From assembly GCA_019787685.1 (NCBI GenBank), contig JAHNUO010000010.1:1116001-1180000 (forward strand): 64,000 nt of DNA, written 5' to 3'. Positions within the stretch are counted from its first letter, which is position 1. The number at the start of each line of letters is the position of its first letter. The notes beneath the pieces were generated by a model. The model saw only the letters and a program-made list of their open reading frames with translations. It ran no database searches and was not told the origin of the DNA. This document shows, piece after piece, positions 20,501 to 27,722 of the stretch. This DNA is from Chiua virens (Eukaryota; Basidiomycota; Agaricomycetes; Boletales; Boletaceae). The position numbers and the translations under genes are program-made.

Positions 20501-21065
20501 GTCATGAAAAACAAAATCCGGGTTGCTTCGAAATACCAATTCGTTCTCGATATCATGCAATCCGCGCTTGAGACATATCAACCAAATGTTATGATAACGA
20601 ACGTCACAGTGGAATTCACCTCCCTAGATTCCTGGATCATTGCTGGGTTGACCTGAATGTAGACGATCAGTGGGCCTGCGTCATCGGACGTCCCGTGAGC
20701 TCGAAGCATACCTTCCTCCCGTCTCCATCGTAGATCACCGGATCTTCCGTAGAGTTACAGATCTGCTTGAGTATTGTAGTCTTCCCAGCGTTGGCCCGGC
20801 CAATGATAAGGACTCTGAAGCGTCCGAATTTCTCTCTGATACTGTCAATCTGCATAGTAGATTCTTCGCGAAGTTCTGCAGGTAGTTCATCGAGTGGTTC
20901 GGCGGTTGATTCCGCGCGTGGTTCTGTAAGGGGTTCCGCAATAGGTTCTGCGGATGGCGCGGGAGATCCTGAGGGAGATCCTCGAGCCTTGGAGCGAAGA
21001 AATAATAGGAGGCGCCGAGCGAGCTTTTTCATTTTCGTTGTTGCTCGTTCGACGTCGACGGACAA
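2504..21065 (-). CDS. P-loop GTPase-domain protein built with 41 three-nucleotide microexons
   Basis: Exons are 20712-21065, 20620-20652, 20394-20566, 20259-20341, 20000-20203, 19810-19948 and 19645-19720, then 41 exons of 3 nt between 19576 and 3063, then 2946-2996 and 2504-2890. The model gives about 540 residues. The G domain shows a P-loop (GRANAGKTT), a G3 motif (DSRG) and a TKCD base-recognition motif. A Pro/Glu/Ala-rich N-terminal tail precedes it. The first seven exons total 1,062 nt, so the first microexon is read in phase 0, and the last two exons continue in phase 0 to a stop. Large GTPase families of this type are known from Agaricomycetes. Exons from about 20.2 kb downstream are AT-rich, unlike exon 1. 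One intron now holds a 12.5-kb transposon nest and another a solo LTR, so the gene may be inactive. A 48-nt optional intron near 2586 would shorten the C-terminus in frame. Confidence 0.75.
3063..6860 (-). repeat. tandem introner-like array with 3-nt exons (main block, 39 units)
   Basis: On the minus strand every unit reads donor GTAAGTGCTCTGATT (or a variant), a GGGCTT..AGAAGGAT core, a branch-like TGCTGATCC, a pyrimidine-rich stretch and an acceptor such as CATTTATAG. Exactly three variable bases separate each acceptor from the next donor. The triplets lie at 3063-3065, 3138, 3194, 3269, 3322, 3409, 3495, 3577, 3666, 3758, 3849, 3934, 4009, 4098, 4184, 4894, 4984, 5070, 5149, 5234, 5320, 5399, 5479, 5569, 5659, 5741, 5827, 5907, 5993, 6086, 6176, 6255, 6347, 6437, 6512, 6598, 6682, 6764 and 6858 (start of each). 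Spacing is 53-94 nt once the LTR is removed. Units at the 3063-3411 end are the most divergent. Confidence 0.85.
4262..4888 (+). mobile_element. solo LTR of an LTR retrotransposon, 627 bp
   Basis: It begins TGTTAC and ends GTAACA, and is flanked on both sides by the 5-bp target duplication CATAC (4257-4261 and 4889-4893). No internal retrotransposon sequence is present, so it is a recombination remnant. The first ~390 bp match the reverse complement of the LTR at 10177-10909. The target CATAC is itself the splice donor (GTATG on the minus strand) of one introner unit. Confidence 0.9.
7126..8451 (+). CDS. gag: Gag-like protein of element A (interrupted by element B)
   Basis: Exon 1 is 7126-7923, an intron (CAG|GTCAGT to TGCAG|GT) is 7924-8079, and exon 2 starts at 8080 in phase 0. 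The N-terminal domain (about residues 95-265) matches the corresponding domain of element B. An Arg/Ser-rich stretch and a cysteine motif (CPTCLGRGPHDFYNC) follow. At 8451 the frame is cut by element B. It resumes at 15930 with a CCHC knuckle (CSGCGNSMHSAQSC) and ends at the TAA at 16068-16070. The 3' part overlaps the RT frame by about 137 nt in a different frame. A Gag role is inferred from position, the zinc knuckle and the basic region. Confidence 0.7.
7924..8079 (+). other. predicted spliceosomal intron in gag A
   Basis: The donor is CAG|GTCAGT and the acceptor TTGTGCAG. Splicing joins the N-terminal domain to the zinc-knuckle half in phase 0. Gag B has an intron at the equivalent site and phase (9492-9672). 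Confidence 0.65.
8637..10175 (+). pseudogene. gag: Gag-like protein of element B, frameshifted
   Basis: The start ATG is at 8637. Exon 1 is 8637-9491, the intron 9492-9672 (AGA|GTCAGT to ATTAG), and exon 2 runs from 9673 to a TAA at 10173-10175. A Pro/Gln-rich spacer (about residues 60-105) precedes the conserved domain. The knuckle half carries a Cys motif (CPVCLGRHPHRVGEC) and a CCHC box (CSGCRDPSHGAQKC). The frame changes at the C-run near 9840-9850, so the two halves are not in one frame. This is either a true frameshift or a homopolymer error. Confidence 0.65.
10039..12705 (+). pseudogene. reverse transcriptase-RNase H of element B, with two in-frame TGA codons and an LTR insertion
   Basis: The frame starts in the gag overlap. 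Where element A has ATG, this copy has GTG (10039-10041). The solo LTR splits the frame at 10177-10909. The RT domain shows the IPKPGKPGKYH motif and the catalytic WVDDH box. In-frame TGA codons lie at 11392-11394 (an Arg codon in element A) and 11965-11967. The RNase H domain is complete, with YSDAS, GDNQGV and NPADGIS motifs. All three open segments share one frame, so nonsense changes rather than frameshifts break it. Confidence 0.8.
10177..10909 (-). mobile_element. solo LTR of the same family as 4262-4888, inverted, 733 bp
   Basis: The ends are TGTTAC.. and ..ATAACA, with a perfect 5-bp target duplication ATAAG at 10172-10176 and 10910-10914. In LTR orientation the first ~390 bp match the LTR at 4262-4888, while the rest differs. 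It is inserted just after the gag B stop codon and splits the N-terminal part of the RT frame of element B. Removing it together with one ATAAG restores the frame. An open stretch at 10176-10586 lies wholly inside the LTR and is not a gene. Confidence 0.9.
12596..13915 (+). pseudogene. tyrosine recombinase of element B, catalytic Arg lost
   Basis: The frame overlaps the end of RNase H and runs to the TAA at 13913-13915. One in-frame TGA lies at 13445-13447, where element A has CGA. The first catalytic Arg is in TARTGEF. The HxxR box reads HGIH instead of HGIR, so the second arginine is missing. The GRW motif and the C-terminal YLR tyrosine remain. DIRS, Ngaro and PAT elements use such recombinases in place of a DDE integrase. 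Confidence 0.8.
14124..14251 (+). repeat. 5' LTR of the copia-type element
   Basis: 128 bp starting TGTTGGAGATC and ending TTTTTTACA. It is identical to the 3' LTR except for one G/A difference in CGTAGG versus CATAGG. The first bases include the short palindrome GAGATCACAATCTC. Confidence 0.93.
14252..14263 (+). promoter_or_regulatory. primer binding site (half initiator tRNA-Met type)
   Basis: GGTTATGAGCCC directly abuts the 5' LTR. It is the complement of the initiator tRNA-Met anticodon stem-loop, whose CAT anticodon can be read in the complement. Copia and Ty5 prime from a half tRNA-iMet in this way. Confidence 0.7.
14314..15486 (+). CDS. GC-rich ORF of the copia-type element with a Gag-like N-terminus
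   Basis: The first ~25 residues contain LPDGSNWLEW, like the N-terminal pattern (L-x-G-x-N-W-x-x-W) of copia Gag proteins. The rest is low-complexity, rich in Thr, Ala, Arg, His and Glu, and matches no Gag or Pol domain I recognise. Three EGER repeats are encoded by copies of the GAGGGGGAG tract (14833-14841, 14983-14991 and 15022-15030). The open frame may be a by-product of high GC. I set the start at the second Met; an upstream in-frame Met lies at 14269. Confidence 0.45.
   Translation: MDPSDSVELLPDGSNWLEWRIAIAVETTSKKGAKTHGRKTAAAARVPGMGPPDQTDNIRPASPASSPARSQPVETTTTTHVRTPPRTAASSGKSHGSAGQVRTAGRESVNEVNGHGGAQATNDDSPRQAPAKRIDETTTANGTDTSADTTTAKTTAGASADAAAPNSMPSMSPEGERHRHDTADNAGAASGQHRNTLPDNASARCAPHAHDDEGPGHYPDTLNEGERTETPQTASTEGERTSAHAHEQSIPPDEENSQRDRTIDEDSPGDPQKRTGSDGSGQRMDSTTSGARHGSKRVRTRSLAGQQHQSEWNKDKIGANVPAPSTPSPNHTRRPLHHPNPPRHRGRTKTRTSRISRHHMSGIAHLAIRSHQDRPGRPERVVYSLHEPRE
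15738..15865 (+). repeat. 3' LTR of the copia-type element
   Basis: 128 bp, 127 of which match the 5' LTR. It is preceded by the polypurine tract at 15729-15737 and followed by the TTTAA target duplication. Confidence 0.93.
15934..17924 (+). CDS. reverse transcriptase-RNase H of element A (frameshift near 17,520)
   Basis: The start ATG at 15934 overlaps the gag A end in another frame. The RT core is intact, with IPKPGKPGKYH, DVAEAYRT and the WVDDH catalytic box, followed by the RNase H start FSDAS. Between about 17,508 and 17,523 the frame moves. The conserved continuation (DIGWAEAVGFELL, GDNQGV, NPADPLSHG) is read in a second frame to a TAA at 17922-17924. The original frame stays open by chance to 17937, but its tail is not RNase H. 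Without the shift the protein would be about 660 residues. Confidence 0.8.
18081..19169 (+). CDS. tyrosine recombinase of element A
   Basis: The YR fold motifs are all present: AARTGEF with the first Arg, HGIR as the HxxR box, KGRW, and YLR with the nucleophilic Tyr near the C-terminus. There are no stops. There is no ATG near the start of the conserved region, and the frame is the same as that of the displaced RNase H tail. The protein may therefore be made as a fusion or by frameshift or reinitiation. It is the most intact gene of the nest. Confidence 0.8.
   Translation: MCSQKLPPDVETNSRSHARTLQHPLQPEDTQHLFSVIPHAWADSTKETYGLGLLAFHTFCDFKSIPEEERAPIAADVMSAFISQLAGTYAPSTVVNYVSAIQAWHAIHGLPWDINEKETILLYKAARNLAPPTSKRPPREPYTLATIAAIRSQLDLSTPLHAAVFACLTTTFFAAARTGEFTVPTLRSFDPTRHISHANVSSDQNRQGLVVTCFALPWTKKAPTGEEVNWAKQEAPHDPEEALFNHFHVNNPPDSAALFAYRYRMGHVPLTHSKFLKVLDTAIAAAGLQPLNGHGIRIGATLEYLLRKLPFEVVKVKGRWACDSFLIYLRKHAQILAPYMQANLELHTTFLQHTIPPIQRRS
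19170..19440 (+). other. 3' non-coding end of element A
   Basis: It shares the stretch GGTTGGGAACGCAGCTC and following CT-rich sequence with the equivalent part of element B (about 13,995-14,100). It ends in CAGTCCAAAG, the same ending as element B at 15916-15925. No gene seen. Confidence 0.6.
19494..19576 (-). repeat. two further introner/microexon units beyond the transposon nest
   Basis: Triplets GCA (19494-19496) and AGA (19574-19576) sit between the same acceptor and donor signals as in the main block. They are the first two microexons in transcript order and follow the exon ending at 19645. Together with 3063-6860 they show one array split by the transposon nest. Confidence 0.85.
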
Positions 21066-21178
21066 AGATTCTCCAGGTTGAGCGCTGTCAACAACTCACA
21101 ACACCATCGATCGATCGATCATGTCAGGGACTACTAGTAGCATGACTGCATGTTTACCATTCAGACAGACTACGCGCT

Positions 21179-24100
21179 CTATGGTAATACTAACACCGTC
21201 CGTCCCTGCCCATCATCATGTACACGTTCCTCCCCCCAGCGCTCGAACCGTACATCTACCACATCGACCAGCTCCCCATCTTCCCCCTCCCCCCTCCGTC
21301 GGTAATCCACCACCTTGACCCGCGGCACCTTGACATACCCACACTCGATCGGTATGATATGCCACCGCACCCGCTCCTCCCCACCCGGCAACATCAACGG
21401 CAGCCGTCCGCTCCGCACCCCAGCCACCACGAACCCGTCCGACGGCTGTGGGTCTAACGACACACTGATCACCGCCGACCGACTCGCGTCCCGGTTCCGC
21501 ACTGCCAACGTCATCGGGATGGGCGTGTGTAATTTGGCCATCGCGGGAACGCCGAGCAGCGCGATCACCGTGTCGCGTGGCAGACTGAGTATCGGGAGAG
21601 GAACGTGTGTCGACGAGAGAGGTCCGTGCTGTCCCCCCGGTAGAATCCTATACACGTCGTGTTACCATACCCACTGCACAAAAATGAGCATTCCTTACCT
21701 CTTCCATGTTACCACATATTCCCCCGCTCCGGGAACGACCGTCTCGTCCTCGTTCCAAGCCAACGCAACCCGACAAACGTCCGAAAACTGGTCACCAGCG
21801 AGATACTCTGCACAACACACTCTCAGTTTCGGCATCCCCACAAGCGGTCCATCACTCACCACCAGGAAATACTCCTTCCACCCCCGCCTCCAACGTCGTA
21901 TCAACCACTTTCGCTTGTCGACCCTCCTAACCCACCCAGTTAGCACCCAAACACAACGACCAAGAACACACCCACCGCGCGACGCAGTACCACCTCTTCC
22001 ACTTCTACTCCACATGCCGCCGCACATTCCACGACCGTCGTCACGACCGCCTCCCCGCCCACCTCCCAATCCTCTTGCAGCACCCCCAGATCCGCGAGCG
22101 CCGGCAACGCCTCGAGCAATCGCTGGTACACCACATCCTGACGCACGAGAAACGCACTCGACGTCGAGATCAACAACGTCTTCAAAATCTCCCCCGTATC
22201 GTGGTTCGCCACCTCGTCCTCGCCTACCGATTCCCGATCGGCCGTACTCGACTGGACGGACACATCGATCGTCCGGTCCCCAGGCGCACCACTGCTCAGC
22301 AACACCATCGTCTTCACGACCGACGCCCCCGACTGCACCGTCCCAAACTGAACACCCTTGATCAAGCCCGACGATCGCTGCCCATCGAATGTCATGAATT
22401 GCACTGTGCGCAGTCAGCGATCGGATCGCGGACACGACCACGGCACCTACCTGCCTCGTCAACCTCGGTCGGCTGCAACAACACGTCGACGACCACATCC
22501 AGCGCGCGATCGTCTGCATTCGTGATCTCGACCGCGATAGGGTATTCCTCATCCAACAACGCTGGCCCCTGGTGCAAAAACGAAACCGACAACTGGTGCG
22601 GGCTGTGTCGAACGCTAAAGTGATCCATGCATCGATAAACGCTCCTCCGCTAGAGCTCAGACACTCACACGACACTCGCAGAATCCTCTCTCGTCACGGG
22701 AACAAACGACACCGGTCGCACGCAACTCAGCCATTGAGGTGCGGCAACACTCGATTCGCGCGACGCACGCGGCTCGTGAGGTATCTCAATCACCCAAGAT
22801 CCTTCTTTCAGCGTCATCACAATATTGGAGATCTACGCCATCAATTCATCGCGACCACACACGAGGGAGAGAACACCTACGCTGAGAACACCGGGCACGT
22901 CCGAAACAACCGTGCCTGACACGACAATCCGGTCCCCTGGTCGCCACCTCAAGTGCACCCCAACCGCAATTGGTTTCTCGCCTCGTATCTGGCCCTAACG
23001 GGACGAGCCGTACTTGGTCCGAATGTGGAGACTCGTCGTGGTAGAGGACGATCGGCGTATACCCTCCCGAGAACAAGATCAAAATCGAGTCAATCGGGAG
23101 CCGAGAGATCATCGCGTCCGGCGGCGCAGACAGCGAGACTTGAAAGGCAGCCTCTTCGCCTACTCGGACCTCGGGCTTCCAAAATACCACCGAAGTGTTT
23201 ACTACAAAAGACGGTCGGTACCGTGTGGAGATGATCAACGTAACACATACGAATAGGTTCGGATTCTTTCAGGTCGACGACCATGATGTTCCCCGTAGAA
23301 AATGGAACAGAGCTCTAATCTTAAATATTGAGTGGCATGCTCGTACACGTTGACTCGCATCTCACCTGGAGAAGGGCGAGTAGATCGTCTTGCAACGTCC
23401 CAGGCTCGTCCATGTCGCCTATCGAGGGGGAAGATCAGTAGGCGACAAGAAACCCATTCGCCCACGTACCATACCCAATCATCTCTACCAACAACCTCAC
23501 CGTCAGCTCCACATCGCCTATCTGCTTCGCACACGCGTACCACGCCGGAAATAGTGGACGAAGTACAGCATTCCACTTTTCCCGCCGGTAAGTCTTGGCG
23601 ATCCGCTTCAAAGAACCTATCGCATCCCATCAGTCCTGACACCAACATACGCTCACTACACGCACCGAATAGCGAGTTCAAACTTGCCCGACTCGTAATA
23701 CGTATGTGCGATACGACACGCGATCCACAACGTCAACCTGCCCTGACTCGTCGTCGAACTGTACTTTTTGAACAATTCGTACGATTTCGTGTAGAGCTGC
23801 ACCAAGCATCAGCCGTATACCGGTGGGATCAATGACTGCCACAAACCTCCAATATGATCGTCAGATGATCCACCTTTTTCTCATTCGGATAGCCAGGCGG
23901 TTGCGATATCTCGCTCGTTAGGAACCGCTCGCGTCTGGCTTCGGTGCAACGCGCCGCCATGTAATAGTAGTAGCCCGGATGTTGCAGTGCATGGCTGGGA
24001 TTCAATCCGAGTGTCCGAACGGCATCCATGTCGAGTGATGCACCGCTCGGACCAACTGCCGACGCAAGTGACGCGCCCGATGCCCGTGTGAGTGGCGCGT

Positions 24101-25602
24101 GCGTTGGGAACGTGAGCGTGGCACGAGATCCCTGCTCGAGAAGCTCGGCAAGCACACGGTGCCTGAGGTTCCGTGAACAGAGCGCTCATGACGTGAGGCG
24201 ATAACAACCCACTGGCGTGTCATCCAGCTCCAATACTCAAATGTCTCCTCGCCGATGCCCCAGCCCCGCGAAAAGTCAGCAAAACGGCGCATGTGTAGGT
24301 TGTGGTGGGATAACGCAAGCGCGTGCTCGTTGTTGTAGAGGTAGAGTTTCGTGATCTGGGGACACATGAGAGTTCTTGAACGGTTGTTCTGGTGTAGGTC
24401 TCACCTTGAAATTGATGGTATCTGCGAGCACCTTGGCTTCCGCCCATCGCTTCGTTCGAGGGGGGAGTATGGCAGTGGACCCGAACATAATCATGAGCGT
24501 CGTATAGGCATCCTGGTAGTGCCTGGATCATGATCAACGATCAGTACGTGCATCACAAGATCTAGACATACTTCAGGGCCACTTCGTCTTCGCCTCTGAA
24601 TTCAGCAAAGCAGGCCATTTTGTATTCGTATCGGACGGTCCAGCCTTCGGGGCGAAGTGGGCGTGGACTTGCGGTGCCGACAGGAATCAAGGGTGGTGGA
24701 TTATAGGACGACGTCTGGGAGTGCCGATTACGTTTCCGACGGACGCGTTTCGAGTGGAAAGTATAGTACTCGACGGCAGGTTCGTACAGTGCGTCTTGTA
24801 AACTAAAACGAGTCAGCTAGTGACACGCCAATAGAAAATACCAACTCACCTATGAACGAAGTCGTCCAACTCTGCTGTACTGACAGGAGTGAGTACAAAC
24901 AGGGCGGCCCTCGAATCTAGACCACTTTGTGTCCGGATAAAGGACAGTCGATCATCCAGGGAGGGATCATCTAGCGACACGTCAGAAACAGTCGCGATCA
25001 AGAACCAACGACGCACCAAGCATTTTCCTGCTGGCCAATAAGACAACGGCGAGCTTGATGTTGCGTTCACTGGTGCTCTTCTTGCGCTGAGCAACCTCCG
25101 CGCACAGTTCTGCATCTCGCTTGTATTCCTCTTCGACGCGCTCGCGTTCACTGTTCGCGTCAGGTTGATCGAGTGGGCCACGCGACGGCGCATTCGGGGT
25201 TTCATACATGCGCAAGAAGAGGACAAACACGCTCGGGAGAAATGCAGTGTGTTTGCGTATCCATATGGGTGCAATGAGGCCGTCTGGATAGAGCGGGGAG
25301 GAGGGCGTGAGCGGGGAGAGCGGTGAGTGCGCCGACGAATAGGTGGGATCTTCCGGGGGGACGAGTTTACGAGGGGGGAATCGGATGCCCTTGTCGACGA
25401 GGACTATGTGGAACGACTTTGATCGTTGTGGTGCCCATATGGAGGGTCGTTGGTGAGACTGGAGGGTGTCACGAAGACGGGCGACGAGGAGTTCGAATGG
25501 GTCCTGCGTCGTCGCTGGCGGTGGTGACGACGACGCACCGAGCCCAGCGATGAACAAGACGGGCTTGAGCTGGGAGAGCAACTCGACGGGATACGCATTC
25601 AT
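21179..25602 (-). CDS. TRAPPC11 / foie-gras-Gryzun family trafficking protein
   Basis: The start ATG is at 25602 and the stop at 21179, with several short introns (for example near 24,850 and 24,560). The N-terminus (MNAYPVELLSQLKPVLFIAG) has the typical opening of fungal TRAPPC11. The helical foie-gras region lies around 25,000-23,800, with HPGYYYY..AARCTEARR near 23,950. The C-terminal half is beta-rich and Gryzun-like (FLHQGPALLDEEYPIAVEI near 22,560). TRAPPC11 is a subunit of the TRAPP III complex and acts in ER-Golgi transport and autophagy. Long open frames on the opposite strand (for example 21315-22361) are shadows. Its start is only 51 bp from the divergent metallothionein ATG. Confidence 0.8.
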
Positions 25603-25653
25603 CGTGATCGGGTCGATATGGTCGTGGGAATTATTGGTATCGACTTGACCACC

Positions 25654-25981
25654 ATGACTAGTACTACTGAGTGTACGTGCCCATCCACCAACTGCGCGTA
25701 CGTCCTCGTCGATTCGTGTTTATCCACCCAGCTCACCGTACTTAGCACTTGCGGACCCACCGGGTCCGGATGCGTGTGCACCAAGGGAAAATGCAACTGC
25801 AACCCCTGTATCAACGCCCCTCACTCGGTCGAGGTAACGTCCTTGTTCACTCTTATAATTATCCACTGACAGCATGTTACAGTGTGGCTGCCACGCTTCT
25901 GGCGTGGACTGTAGCTGCACTCGACAAGGGCGTGTCTGCACTTGTGCCCAGTCGATCCCAGACGCCGCTGCATCCAAGTAA
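25654..25981 (+). CDS. cysteine-rich metallothionein, 76 residues
   Basis: Exons are 25654-25697, 25746-25833 and 25883-25981; the introns are 48 and 49 nt with GT..AG ends. The protein has 15 Cys, mostly as C-x-C or C-x-x-C (for example ECTC, CVCTKGKCNCNPC, CGC, CSC, CTC). It has no aromatic residues after the start, as is usual for metallothioneins. It should bind Cu, Zn or Cd in the cytosol. An in-frame upstream Met at 25618 would add 12 residues; I prefer 25654 because the Cys-rich domain starts right after it. Confidence 0.85.
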
Positions 25982-26141
25982 GAACAAGCCCCTGTAGTGT
26001 TTCATTGTATTTTTAGCCGACCATGTATCGATACAACGCATGCCTTTTTCAGAGTCCTTGTTTTCATGACCTATAAGACTGTTAACCATGCTCGACTTGA
26101 ATCCATCCCGAGCTCATTGATTGAGTCTTCCAGTCCTTTTC

Positions 26142-26528
26142 ATGAACATGCACGCCCGCGCCGTCATTTACTTCTGGTTCACCCTTCTCGCCATGTTCGC
26201 ACTAGGTCCGTGTCATCATCTACTTCCCGCACACACCCAACTCACTCCACTGTCTAGCCCTTGCCTCCCCCGTCCCCGAGCCAGAACCAGCACCAGTTGA
26301 TTCCAGTCTTTCATCCGTCATCTCGAGCAACCTTAATATGGGCTGTCAAAATGGATGCGAAGGCGCAGCGAGCGCACAGCAACTCGTTCGTCGTATTACT
26401 TCCTCTCCGTGTACGATCCTGATCCTGATCCGCTTCAGAACGCAAATGCCGCACTTGACTCCTCAGCGAGCCCGCTCTCCATCCTTGGCGGCCTCGTCCT
26501 CGCCAGCGGTGTTCTCGCAGCCCTATGA
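26142..26528 (+). CDS. small secreted, probably GPI-anchored protein, 93 residues
   Basis: Exons are 26142-26205, 26258-26385 and 26439-26528, all joined in frame to the TGA at 26526-26528. The N-terminus is a signal peptide (ARAVIYFWFTLLAMFALALA). A Pro/Glu spacer follows, then a short middle with two Cys (GCQNGC). The C-terminal tail is hydrophobic after small residues (SSASPLSILGGLVLASG), typical of a GPI-attachment signal. The donor of the second intron is GTTCGT, which is weak. No family recognised. Confidence 0.6.
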
Positions 26529-26835
26529 CGAGCACCTTTTCGCGCATGTAGCCGGACAATACATTGTAGCCATACCGATAATCGGACACCTAGCATTAGC
26601 AGTAACTCATGGACATGTCGATTAGTGTAGGGGCACTGGATGCAAAATCCCTCATCAATAACGATGATTCGTAACATACAATTCGTCACAGTCATCACAG
26701 AGATCCCAACCATGAAATTCAAAAACTAACCCTATAATATCTCCTCTGTCTTTTCCGGTATCTCCTCAGAGTCCTCTGGCCTACACCCCCCACCGCATCA
26801 ATAAAGTTCGCCAAGTCAAGAGAAGAAAGCTTGAC

Positions 26836-27595
26836 TTACGGTCTAACACCACAGCAATAACACGCTCTCGCCGACAACACCACAACAGCAACCCACGTCA
26901 ACACCATCGCCACCAAAATCATCCACACCCCATTTCCAAAGTCCACACTGAAACTCACCCCCGAAGCAAGGGAATTGATATTATTCTTGACTTCGACTAC
27001 CAACGCCACGTCCGCCGCGAACACGACGCTCCCCACGATCGCAGTCACGATCGCGAGGATCAATGCAATGATAGCAACCGCATGTACGTGCAAAAAGAAC
27101 GAGAGGATGAAGATGACGGTCGAGAGACCTGCCGCGACGAGGTGGAGCGAGAGAAGCAGTAGGAGCGCGGTCTCGGCGATATTGGCAAGCGACGTCGAGA
27201 GACCGGCGGCAGCGAGGAGACTCGTCGGGATCGTGTACCCGAGTTGAGGACCGTAACACAGTCCATCCGTGATAGACGGGTCAAATGTGCTACAAAAAGG
27301 CCCATATAAGCGCCCAGCAAACGGGGGACAAAAGGCATCAGTTGACACACTTGTCCGCACAGACACCCCACACCCCAAAGTAGAGCGTCGTCGCTGCATT
27401 CGAGATAGGGTCGACCGAATTGAGTGCTGAGACCTTGATGATGTATATCGAGGGCGTGATCGTCAAGGACAGCCCGACCAAGATGAACAACAGGAAAGCG
27501 GTGAGGAAGATGGCAAATGTCGTCAGAGACACCACGACATGGGCTTGCAGCGGGCGGTGGATGGTGAGTCCACAAAGCTTCATGGTGGCCACCAT
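26836..27595 (-). CDS. SUR7/PalI-type four-span membrane protein
   Basis: Exon 1 is 27351-27595 and exon 2 26836-27289; the 61-nt intron joins in frame. The first membrane span is at about residues 20-45. It is followed by an extracellular loop with GVWGVC and a LCYGPQLGY motif, then three more spans (about 95-125, 130-160 and 195-220). This is the SUR7/PalI (Rim9) architecture: proteins of eisosomes or of the ambient-pH sensing complex at the plasma membrane. A second Met four residues downstream is an alternative start. Confidence 0.75.
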
Positions 27596-27722
27596 ATTCG
27601 TCGGCGGTGCAAAGGGGGGACGAAGGGAAGATGGACTCTTGGTAATGATATACGGGCGGCCAGGGGTGGGTATAAGTACGTAGTCACACTTCTTCGCGTG
27701 CACAGCCAGTGCGCGCCTTGAG

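Noticed and set aside
21315..22361. 348-residue plus-strand protein
   Set aside because: It is the antisense of the TRAPPC11 3' half; the minus-strand frames have the conserved protein pattern and introns.
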